This document shows positions 1 to 5,109 of a stretch of DNA of 5,109 nt, one piece after another. Under the pieces are notes generated by a model. It searched no databases and was not told the DNA's origin. It saw nothing but the letters and a program-made list of their open reading frames with translations. Origin of the DNA: Bacteroidetes bacterium CG23_combo_of_CG06-09_8_20_14_all_32_9 (GTDB lineage Bacteria > Bacteroidota > Bacteroidia > Bacteroidales > GWA2-32-17); assembly GCA_002771395.1 (NCBI GenBank), contig PCSS01000071.1, positions 1 through 5,109 of the forward strand, in the 5' to 3' direction. The position numbers and the translations under genes were made by a program. Every line of letters starts with the position of its first letter. The first letter of the stretch is position 1.

Positions 1-41
1 TGCTTCGCATTTCACTTGGTAAACATTTAATAGGGTAAACT
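1..41 (-). repeat. Partial palindromic repeat element, inverted copy of 1657-1697
   Basis: The reverse complement of this stretch matches 1657-1697 at 39 of 41 positions; the differences are at positions 16 and 31. In the downstream copy this sequence is the left half of a hairpin, and position 1 here corresponds to the hairpin loop. The window therefore appears to cut the element in its middle, with the other half lying upstream and unseen. The element reads TTTACCCTATTAAAT then GTTTACCA on the minus strand. It is probably an intergenic palindromic repeat (REP/MITE-like); no transposase is visible. Confidence 0.8.
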
Positions 42-57
42 ATTTTTATACAATTCG

Positions 58-124
58 TTTACCCCGTTGGATAATTCCCCATATTTTACTGCTCATTCAC
101 TTATAAGCTATCCAACGGGGCGAA
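58..124. repeat. Palindromic intergenic element, copy 1 (TTTACCCCGTTGGATA arms)
   Basis: The left arm (58-73, TTTACCCCGTTGGATA) pairs with the right arm (109-124, TATCCAACGGGGCGAA). The inner 12 pairs (62-73 with 109-120) are perfect, and the outer four contain one mismatch and one G-T pair. The loop is about 35 bases. A T-rich run follows (126-133), so on the plus strand it could also stop transcription arriving from upstream. The same arms recur at 4699-4766 around an unrelated loop, which marks this as a dispersed repeat rather than a single-site terminator. A further half-arm GGGGTAAA at 145-152 could pair alternatively with 58-65. Confidence 0.8.
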
Positions 125-180
125 TATTTTTTTCGTACTTCGATGGGGTAAATAGTATTATTTTTTTAAAGATAAAACTT

Positions 181-188
181 TATTTTTG
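181..188 (+). promoter_or_regulatory. Bacteroidetes-type -7 promoter box for the secreted-protein gene
   Basis: TATTTTTG matches the Bacteroidetes -7 consensus TAnnTTTG exactly and lies 41 bases before the ATG at 230, which would give a leader of roughly 35 bases. No clear TTTG -33 box is visible at the expected spacing; that region is only a T-run. The leader is AT-rich and has no Shine-Dalgarno sequence, as is usual in this phylum. Confidence 0.6.
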
Positions 189-229
189 TATCGTCAAAAT
201 TAAACACTTTTACAATTAAAACAATTTTT

Positions 230-1621
230 ATGAAAAAGATTTTTTATTCATTATTAGCTGTATTAATTTCAATATCAGCATTTTCTCAAATTCCTAATTC
301 AGGTTTTGAGAATTGGACCTCAACAAATTTTCTTGTCCCGGCAGGATGGCGTATATTTGGATCTGCAAGTCAATATACTCCGGCTGTAAGCGGAAACTAT
401 GCCGTTAGAATCGAAAGAAATTCTTTTAACCTGGATGAACCCGGAGCAATTATTTATGGACTTCCCGACAATAATGTTTTTTACGGTGGTATTCCTTTTG
501 CCGACCGCCCCGATTCATTAGTCGGTTATTTTAAATATGATATTGTTCCCGGCGACTCTGCATGGGTGTTAATTGTTTTTAAATACCAGGGAACACCTAT
601 CAGCCAGGATTTATACTATTTAACCGGCTCAAATACAACTAATTTTACGAGGAAGGCGTTTAAAATAAATTTTGGAACCTCGCAAGTGCCCGACACGCTT
701 ATTATAGGTGTAACTTCAACAAATCCGGATACCAATTACCAGGGAAGCTATGTAATTGTTGACAGTTTACATTTTACAGGAACTGCCTTAACAATTCCAA
801 ACGGTAACTTCGAATCGTGGGTTAATATTACCGATGAAGAACCTTATTTGTGGTTTACTTATAATTATTTTATGTTTTCAAATCCCGTTTTACCTGTTAC
901 AAAAACAACCGACAGTTATTCTGGTAATTATGCTATAAGATTAGAAAACCTTTATTATCAGGGACAATATACTCGTACTTATGCAATGTGCGGAAACCAG
1001 GGTGATTCTGCTCCCCTGCCCGGTTTTCCGGTTACTATGAGAGATTCAACATTAAACGGTTGGTATAAATTCTTCCCTCAAAACAACGACTCCTTAACCA
1101 TTGGCGTTTTTATGTATTACCTGGGAACTCAGGTTGGATGGGGATTTTTTCAATCGGGAATTCAAAAATTAACATACACTTATTTCTCCGTTCCAATTTA
1201 TTATTCGGGTACATTTTATGGCACACCCGATAGTGCAACAGTTTTTGTAGCATCATTCAGCACAAATGGCAACTACCCCCCAAACGGAAATTCAGTTTTA
1301 TATGTTGATAACCTGACATTTGATTTTGTACTTGATGCTCCCGAAAATCTGTTTTCTTCTAAAATTATGGAGTTAAATACGTATCCAAACCCTTTTGCCG
1401 GTTCGGTTAATATAAGCTATATTCTGCCCGAAAGCGGTAATGTTACAATAAAACTTTATGATGTTACAGGGCGTGAATTAAAATTGGTTTATAGCGGAAA
1501 CCAAACAACTGGAAAATACTCCATGCTTTACGATGCAGTTGGCTTATCAAACGGAATTTATCAATTGGTAATTCAAACTAAAAATTATAAGCAAAGCAGA
1601 AAAGTGGTTGTGCAGAAGTAG
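230..1621 (+). CDS. Secreted two-domain beta-sandwich protein with T9SS type A sorting domain
   Basis: 463-residue protein, probably exported and then sent to the cell surface or medium by the type IX secretion system. Residues 1-20 are a signal peptide (MKK, hydrophobic core, likely cut after AFSQ). Two related domains follow, about 21-187 and 189-367. Each opens with IPN(S/G)(G/N)FE(N/S)W, has an SGNYA(V/I)R(I/L)E strand about 30-40 residues later, then a G(Y/W)(F/Y)K and GD/ND segment, and ends in a (Y)VDSL or YVDNL strand. This layout resembles the PCMD family (putative carbohydrate-metabolism or carbohydrate-binding domain) of Bacteroidetes surface proteins. That assignment is from memory of the motif pattern, and no ligand can be named. 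Residues 380-463 form the type A sorting domain: the NTYPNPF start, the KLYDVTGRE core, the LSNGIYQLVI strand and a basic KVVVQK end. The domain is normally removed on export. The ATG was chosen because the signal peptide starts there. The gene stands alone, has its own promoter, and is bracketed by inverted palindromic repeats. Confidence 0.95.
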   Translation: MKKIFYSLLAVLISISAFSQIPNSGFENWTSTNFLVPAGWRIFGSASQYTPAVSGNYAVRIERNSFNLDEPGAIIYGLPDNNVFYGGIPFADRPDSLVGYFKYDIVPGDSAWVLIVFKYQGTPISQDLYYLTGSNTTNFTRKAFKINFGTSQVPDTLIIGVTSTNPDTNYQGSYVIVDSLHFTGTALTIPNGNFESWVNITDEEPYLWFTYNYFMFSNPVLPVTKTTDSYSGNYAIRLENLYYQGQYTRTYAMCGNQGDSAPLPGFPVTMRDSTLNGWYKFFPQNNDSLTIGVFMYYLGTQVGWGFFQSGIQKLTYTYFSVPIYYSGTFYGTPDSATVFVASFSTNGNYPPNGNSVLYVDNLTFDFVLDAPENLFSSKIMELNTYPNPFAGSVNISYILPESGNVTIKLYDVTGRELKLVYSGNQTTGKYSMLYDAVGLSNGIYQLVIQTKNYKQSRKVVVQK

Positions 1622-1656
1622 CTTTATTTGGCATCTTTCAAAAATTGCTGACAAGT

Positions 1657-1744
1657 AGTTTACCCTGTTAAATGTTTACCACGTGAAATGCGAAGCATAT
1701 TTCACAATGGTGAAGCAATCCGTAGAATTATTTAACAGGGTGAA
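1657..1744. repeat. Two-level palindromic element between convergent genes; possible bidirectional terminator
   Basis: The outer stem is TTTACCCTGTTAAAT (1659-1673) paired with ATTTAACAGGGTGAA (1730-1744), 15 pairs with one G-T. The inner stem pairs TTTACCA and GTGAAAT (1675-1689) with ATTTCAC (1699-1705) and TGGTGAA (1708-1714), around the loop GCGAAGCAT. Both stems start TTTACC and end GGTGAA, the same edges as the elements at 58-124 and 4699-4766. The part 1657-1697 is a 39/41 inverted copy of 1-41. It lies 36 bases after the stop of the secreted-protein gene and 70 bases from the stop of the PAS gene, so it may insulate the two. There is no strong T-run after either side, so the terminator role is inference. 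Confidence 0.8.
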
Positions 1745-1813
1745 GCCATAAAACCATTATCCAGGCAAAGTATAACTGTTCAATAAAAAATACCATTTTA
1801 ATTACTGTTGATA

Positions 1814-2317
1814 TTATAGCTTTTCGCTTTTTTGAGATGTTATAACTCCTTTACTATAAAATGGAGTAAGGTCGGTACAAATAGTCATAATGCAAATGAG
1901 TTTACCATCGTCGTTAAATGCCGGTGAAGCAGATAGTTGCACGTTTATTTCTGTTCCACTTTTATTTATCAGGATGCTCTTATACATACCGGCAATTCCT
2001 TTTTTTCGCAAACAGGTATTTACCTGATATGTCGAAAATTCCACACGATTTGTAAACTGACATAGATTTTTTTTAATCAATTCTTCAACAGGATGATCAA
2101 GAAGTTTGCAAAATGCTGAATTTGCATATAAAATATTCTCATTTTCATCGGTTAAGATAATAGGACTTAAACTATTACTTGCAAATCTTTTGTAAACTTC
2201 AATAATTGCTCTTTTTTCATATCCCGGAAGTGAAACATAAAGTTTTAATTTTTCAATTTCAGCTTTTAGTTTGCGGTTTTTGGCTTTAATCTGGTTATTT
2301 TTTTTCTTTTCCTGCAT
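1814..2317 (-). CDS. Stand-alone PAS-domain protein with N-terminal coiled coil
   Basis: About 167-residue cytoplasmic protein (no signal peptide or membrane segment) that probably senses a small ligand or relays a signal through its PAS domain. Residues 1-28 are a Lys/Glu-rich heptad-like helix, a likely dimerising coiled coil. A PAS fold follows, about residues 40-153: PIILTDENENILYANSAFCKLL is the classical N-terminal PAS segment, and the IMTICTDLTPF strand is typical of its end. No histidine kinase, GGDEF, HTH or receiver domain follows, so any output must go through a partner outside this protein. The ligand is unknown. The start is taken as ATG at 2317; an in-frame GTG at 2323 would add two residues and cannot be excluded. 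There is no Shine-Dalgarno sequence or good -7 box upstream. It lies downstream of the WD40 gene on the same strand, across a gap holding four 10-base repeats, so it may be co-transcribed or separately controlled. Confidence 0.88.
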   Translation of the reverse strand: MQEKKKNNQIKAKNRKLKAEIEKLKLYVSLPGYEKRAIIEVYKRFASNSLSPIILTDENENILYANSAFCKLLDHPVEELIKKNLCQFTNRVEFSTYQVNTCLRKKGIAGMYKSILINKSGTEINVQLSASPAFNDDGKLICIMTICTDLTPFYSKGVITSQKSEKL

Positions 2318-2360
2318 AATCACTGTAAAATGAAGTAAGTTTTGAAAATATTTTTAGTTA

Positions 2361-2400
2361 TATTAACCCTTGTTAACCATTGTTAACCGTTATTAACCGT
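2361..2400. repeat. Four tandem 10-base repeats upstream of the PAS gene
   Basis: Four consecutive units in exact 10-base register: TATTAACCCT, TGTTAACCAT, TGTTAACCGT, TATTAACCGT. The shared core is TTAACC with a following T. A 10-base period puts every core on nearly the same face of the DNA helix, as in iteron-type or cooperative operator sites. The array ends 44 bases before the PAS-gene ATG (minus strand), inside the 183-189-base gap after the WD40 gene. Looser relatives occur at about 2474-2483 (ATGGTTATTA) and around the WD40 stop codon. The bound factor, if any, is unknown. Confidence 0.75.
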
Positions 2401-2506
2401 TTTTTTATTGATGTTCGAGAAATATCTTCGCTAAGTTTGTAACTTCATATCTTATTACGTGTTGAAGTTTAAAATGGTTATTAAAAAATAAATATTGTAC
2501 ACATTG

Positions 2507-4558
2507 TTAATAAGAGATGTTATGAAAAAAAAGTGGCAGATACCTTCCTTTATATTGATAGTGAATTTTGTAAAGTTGTTTAATAAAAAAATTTACTTCT
2601 TCAAAATCAATAATATTGTTTTTATCTATATCGTTTAAGGGGTGCAAACTATTAGCAAGTAAATCAAATATTTGTATGTGTTTTGTTGATGTAATAACCA
2701 TAATTACACAGTCTTTTTTATTGGCAAGATTTTTAGAAATTAAATTATAAATTTCGTTATCGTCAACCGGCGAAAAGCCATCGGGGTAGCGTTGAAGAGT
2801 ATGCGAAAGATTAATTATTAATCCGCCAAAGGCAGGAGTTTTATTTAATGAATTACAAAAGTTTTCAATATCAACAAGACTTGTATCAATATGTTTAAAA
2901 TTAGCATCAGGAGCAACAAAAAACGATTTATTTTCGGCATTTCTTACAAACAAACCCGAAATAAAAATAATATAAACATCTTGTTTTTTTGAAATTAAGG
3001 CAAGAGAATCTGAAATTTTTAAAATATCATTTTTAGATAAATCAATTTTATTATCCCAACTCGATACTGAATTATATATTTTGTCTTCCTGCATTTGCAT
3101 AATTCCTATATACTTTTCGGCATTATCTTTTTCGAATCCTGAATTAAGTTTTTTGTCGTTATACCATTCGGGACTTATTACTAAATTACGCAAATCGGTA
3201 TTGTAAAGTTGTTCACTCAAATCAAAGTATTTTATATTTAATGGTTTTGAAAAAACATAACTTTTGTGGTCTGCACTTTCGGCATAAAGTTGAATTTCGT
3301 TTTCGGTATAATCTAAATAAACATCATAACTAACTTCTGTTCCATAATCTTGTGTAACTTTAACCGACATAGGTTTAACTATTTCGGCAATGTTGTTTAC
3401 AAATTTTGTATATTCCGTTTTGTTTAAAAAGAAGTGAATATTTTTAAATGTCTTATCGTTTATTTGAGCCACAACTGTAACATGTCTTGAAAAAGAAATT
3501 GCTGGATTTGTAACCGGCTGTTCCCATGAAATAATATTTTCATTTTTTGCATAGCTTAAAAATTTTTGTTGATTTTGCAGAGGGATTATACCCAAAAAGG
3601 AAGCGTCCCAAACTCGCATTGTCTTATCAATTGCACCGCTTACAATTAATTTACCATCATGCGAAAACGAAACAGTTCTAATACCCAAGCTGTGTCCTTT
3701 TAAATTGAATATTGAAATGCCTTGTTCAACTTTCCATATTTTTACAATATTATCGCCACCGCCGCTTACAAGGTATTTACCATCAGGGCTAAATGCAACA
3801 GAATAAACTGCATCGGTGTGACCTTTTAGAACTTTTACAAGTGTGCCATCTGCAGCGTTCCATATCTTAATTACATTTTCGAGACCTGCTGTTGCAATAT
3901 ACTTACCATCGGGACTATAACTTAATGTTTCGATTGGAAAATCGGCCGCTTTTTTTGAAAAAATCATATTCCCTTCTAATAAATTCCATACTTTTAACTC
4001 AAGGTCATAACCGCCACTTGCAATGTACATTCCATCGGGACTAAAAGCAATAGTTCTTATACATTGAGTATGACCTTTAAAATTTCTAATATTAACTCCG
4101 GTGGGAGCGTACCATATTTTAATAACATCATCCCATCCGGCACTTGCTATAAATTTACCGTCAGCATTATAGCAAACGCTACGCGTAGCCTGCGCATGAC
4201 CAATTAATCTTCGTAAAAGCTTACCTTTTTCAACATCCCAAATTTTAACAGATTTATCCCAGCACCCGCTTACTAAGTACTTTGAATCGGAACTAAAAGA
4301 AATACAAACATCACCTTCCCCTTTGTCATCTAACGTTTTAATTAATTCGCCGGTGAGTGAACTATAAATTTTTATGGTTTTATCGGCAGTAAGGCAGGCA
4401 ATATTTTTACTATCGGGCGAAAAAATCGTGCTAATTAATGCTTTATTATGTTCTTTAATAAACTTTAAAGGAATTTGTGAATACAAAAAAGTTGTAATAC
4501 AAACAAATGCAGCAAATGCAAATAACTGCAAGTATAGTTTAAACCGAACTTTTAACAT
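2507..4558 (-). CDS. Exported seven-bladed WD40 protein with degenerate caspase-like (C14) domain
   Basis: 683 residues. Residues 1-28 are a signal peptide or membrane anchor (basic start, long hydrophobic run, FLYSQ cleavage-like end), placing the rest outside the inner membrane. About 35-325 carries seven WD40 repeats, enough for one closed propeller; most blades show FSPDGKY, SGG.D and KIW motifs followed by KGH. About 330-445 is a beta-rich linker (ISWEQP to LNIKYF) typical of WD40-caspase proteins. About 448-683 is a full-length caspase-like domain: a KDNAEKYIGIMQMQEDKIYN helix, the DVYIIFISG strand (527-535), FFVAPDA, the GGLIINLSHT strand, and an EF-hand-like loop (643-654: Asp643, Asp645, Asn647, Ile650, Asp651, Glu654). 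Active caspases of this group have SGHG and DAC(H); here they read SGLF (Leu536 in the His position) and NLSH (Ser585 in the Cys position). Proteolysis is therefore unlikely, and a binding or scaffold role is inferred. The ATG at 4558 is supported by the signal peptide and by a -7 box 20 bases upstream. Confidence 0.96.
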   Translation of the reverse strand: MLKVRFKLYLQLFAFAAFVCITTFLYSQIPLKFIKEHNKALISTIFSPDSKNIACLTADKTIKIYSSLTGELIKTLDDKGEGDVCISFSSDSKYLVSGCWDKSVKIWDVEKGKLLRRLIGHAQATRSVCYNADGKFIASAGWDDVIKIWYAPTGVNIRNFKGHTQCIRTIAFSPDGMYIASGGYDLELKVWNLLEGNMIFSKKAADFPIETLSYSPDGKYIATAGLENVIKIWNAADGTLVKVLKGHTDAVYSVAFSPDGKYLVSGGGDNIVKIWKVEQGISIFNLKGHSLGIRTVSFSHDGKLIVSGAIDKTMRVWDASFLGIIPLQNQQKFLSYAKNENIISWEQPVTNPAISFSRHVTVVAQINDKTFKNIHFFLNKTEYTKFVNNIAEIVKPMSVKVTQDYGTEVSYDVYLDYTENEIQLYAESADHKSYVFSKPLNIKYFDLSEQLYNTDLRNLVISPEWYNDKKLNSGFEKDNAEKYIGIMQMQEDKIYNSVSSWDNKIDLSKNDILKISDSLALISKKQDVYIIFISGLFVRNAENKSFFVAPDANFKHIDTSLVDIENFCNSLNKTPAFGGLIINLSHTLQRYPDGFSPVDDNEIYNLISKNLANKKDCVIMVITSTKHIQIFDLLANSLHPLNDIDKNNIIDFEEVNFFIKQLYKIHYQYKGRYLPLFFHNISY

Positions 4559-4578
4559 TAATTAATCAAATAAAAAGA

Positions 4579-4586
4579 CAAAAATA
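4579..4586 (-). promoter_or_regulatory. Bacteroidetes-type -7 promoter box for the WD40/caspase-like gene
   Basis: On the minus strand this reads TATTTTTG, an exact TAnnTTTG match and the same octamer as the box before the secreted-protein gene. It is 20 bases from the ATG at 4558, so the leader would be short (roughly 15 bases). No convincing TTTG -33 box is seen at the usual spacing. The leader has no Shine-Dalgarno sequence. Confidence 0.6.
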
Positions 4587-4642
4587 GAGAAATAAAAATT
4601 TGTTACTGCTCAGGTGCGTTTTATTTCTCGCGAATATTCTGT

Positions 4643-4684
4643 AACGCAAAGACGCAATGTGCGCAAAGTTTTAAGTCCGCAAGG
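4643..4684 (+). repeat. CGCAAAG-type short degenerate repeat cluster
   Basis: Four spaced units on the plus strand: ACGCAAAG (4644-4651), ACGCAATG (4652-4659), GCGCAAAG (4661-4668) and CCGCAAGG (4677-4684), the last two each followed by TTTTAA. Short CGCAAAG-rich intergenic repeats recur in Bacteroidetes genomes (general recollection). An inverted unit, TCTTTGCGTT at 4776-4785, is an exact reverse complement of 4643-4652 and lies beyond the palindromic element at 4699-4766, so the cluster and the inverted unit bracket that element. No function can be assigned. Confidence 0.6.
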
Positions 4685-4698
4685 TTTTAAAAAAATTA

Positions 4699-4766
4699 TT
4701 TACCCCGTAGGATAATTATGTTGAATAGCCGTTATACAATAAAAATGGAATATCCAACGGGGTGAA
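4699..4766. repeat. Palindromic intergenic element, copy 2
   Basis: The left arm (4699-4714, TTTACCCCGTAGGATA) pairs with the right arm (4751-4766, TATCCAACGGGGTGAA) with one A-A mismatch and one G-T pair. The loop is 36 bases. The arms are nearly identical to those at 58-124 (one base differs in each 16-base arm), and both copies continue into a T-rich tract (here 4769-4776), but the loops do not match. Conserved arms with a variable loop and constant total length suggest selection on the stem, or spread of a stem-defined element. It could act as a terminator for plus-strand transcription, although no plus-strand gene leads into it. Confidence 0.8.
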
Positions 4767-4836
4767 TGATTTTTTTCTTTGCGTTCTTACAGGTTATTTG
4801 CAATTCTTTTAATTCCATATTTTATCAAATCTTCGT

Positions 4837-4862
4837 CTTTGTTGGAGTTATCTCCAACAAAG
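4837..4862. repeat. Perfect 11-bp hairpin
   Basis: CTTTGTTGGAG (4837-4847) and CTCCAACAAAG (4852-4862) are exact reverse complements around a four-base TTAT loop. An outer 8-bp pair, CAAATCTT (4826-4833) with AAGATTTG (4888-4895), encloses it. On the minus strand it starts five bases after the TGA of the reading frame that ends at 4867, which is where a terminator would sit, but no T-run follows on either strand. Confidence 0.7.
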
Positions 4863-4891
4863 AAAATCAACTGTCAAAATCTGATAAAAGA

Positions 4892-4912
4892 TTTGCTTCT
4901 TCAAGAAGCAAA
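4892..4912. repeat. Perfect 10-bp palindrome with one-base centre
   Basis: TTTGCTTCTT (4892-4901) and AAGAAGCAAA (4903-4912) are exact reverse complements around a single C. Such tight symmetry is more typical of a dimeric DNA-binding site than of an RNA hairpin. Alternatively it may simply reflect Leu-Leu-Glu-Glu coding on the minus strand. Confidence 0.5.
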
Positions 4913-5109
4913 GCTTTTTCTTTCAGTTTTAAATTTGTTACTCGTAAACAGGTGAGTAATATTTTAGGAAAAAAAGAGTTACTACTCAGCTGCATGTATA
5001 ATTCAGCATAAGATAAGAAATTTTTAAAATGTTCAATGCCAAACGAACAACTAACAATGTACAAGTAAGCGTCCGGCAAATAACGAACTCGCTTAATTGT
5101 CAACCGGAC

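Larger units (their letters stand above)
4787..5103 (-). other. Gene-poor right end; possible decayed coding fragment
   Basis: No convincing gene is seen here. A minus-strand reading frame of 78 codons (5103-4867) needs a TTG start; the first ATG is at 4995 and leaves only 43 residues. Its C-terminal part is helix-like (LKLKEKALLLEEANLLSDFD). In the neighbouring minus-strand frame, 25 codons run from just past the TGA at 4867-4869 to a TAA at 4787-4789 and read like protein (FFVGDNSNKDEDLIKYGIKR). One frameshift near 4870 would join the two. No family is recognised. It may be a remnant of a small gene or chance; the plus-strand frame opposite (4766-5011) is low-complexity Phe/Ser and is not credited. 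Confidence 0.2.

Noticed and set aside
2361..2400. CRISPR array or replication origin iterons
   Set aside because: Units are 10 bases with no spacers, which excludes CRISPR; there is no replication initiator gene or A/T-rich unwinding element arrangement to support an origin.
2432..2439. Plus-strand TAAGTTTG, a match to the Bacteroidetes -7 consensus
   Set aside because: No plus-strand gene follows; it would transcribe antisense into the end of the WD40 gene, and a four-base-specific consensus occurs often by chance in AT-rich DNA. A small antisense RNA cannot be excluded without transcript data.
2507..3230. Interpreting the C-terminal part of the WD40 protein as an active caspase-like effector of a defence system
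   Set aside because: His and Cys catalytic positions are Leu536 and Ser585, the protein is exported, and no partner defence gene is in the window.
4374..4565. Plus-strand open frame of 63 codons opposite the start of the WD40 gene
   Set aside because: It lies antisense inside the signal-peptide and first-blade coding region of a well-supported gene, with no motif and no promoter; it is a shadow frame.
4766..5011. Plus-strand open frame of 81 codons
   Set aside because: It starts inside the right arm of the palindromic element, is Phe/Ser/Lys-rich low complexity, and has no recognisable domain or promoter.
5071..5109. GTCCGG...CCGGAC inverted repeat at the right edge, considered as an integron attC-like site
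   Set aside because: Only six pairs with a 27-base gap, no clear attC core-site pair, no integrase or cassette gene in view, and the sequence is cut by the window edge.

Overview
The window looks like a chromosomal stretch from a Bacteroidetes (Bacteroidota) bacterium. Three things point there: an AT-rich sequence with no Shine-Dalgarno boxes before the genes; two good copies of the Bacteroidetes -7 promoter box (TAnnTTTG) directly upstream of genes; and a secreted protein ending in a type A C-terminal sorting domain of the type IX secretion system (T9SS). No rRNA, tRNA, CRISPR array, transposase or integrase gene was seen.

Layout. Positions 1-229 are a gene leader: half of a palindromic repeat element at the left edge, a complete palindromic element, then a promoter. 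A plus-strand gene (230-1621) encodes a secreted protein with two related beta-rich domains and a T9SS sorting tail. It converges on two minus-strand genes across a 192-base gap filled by a two-level hairpin repeat. That hairpin is an inverted copy of the left-edge repeat, so the secreted-protein gene sits between inverted repeats. The minus-strand genes are, in transcription order, a 683-residue exported protein (4558 to 2507) and a small stand-alone PAS-domain protein (2317 to 1814). The gap between them carries four 10-base direct repeats. From 4559 to the right edge (551 bases) there is no convincing gene. That part holds the promoter of the 683-residue protein gene, a CGCAAAG-type repeat cluster, a second copy of the palindromic element, two short perfect palindromes and a possible decayed coding fragment.

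The most interesting gene is the 683-residue protein. It has a signal peptide, a seven-bladed WD40 propeller, a beta-rich linker domain and a C-terminal caspase-like (C14) domain. The fold signature of the caspase domain is readable, but both catalytic positions are changed: the SGHG histidine is Leu536 and the catalytic cysteine is Ser585. It is therefore probably a pseudo-caspase, a binding or scaffold protein rather than a protease. Nothing in the window shows that the three genes act together. The two minus-strand genes may be co-transcribed, but the 183-189-base gap with phased repeats could equally be an independent control region.
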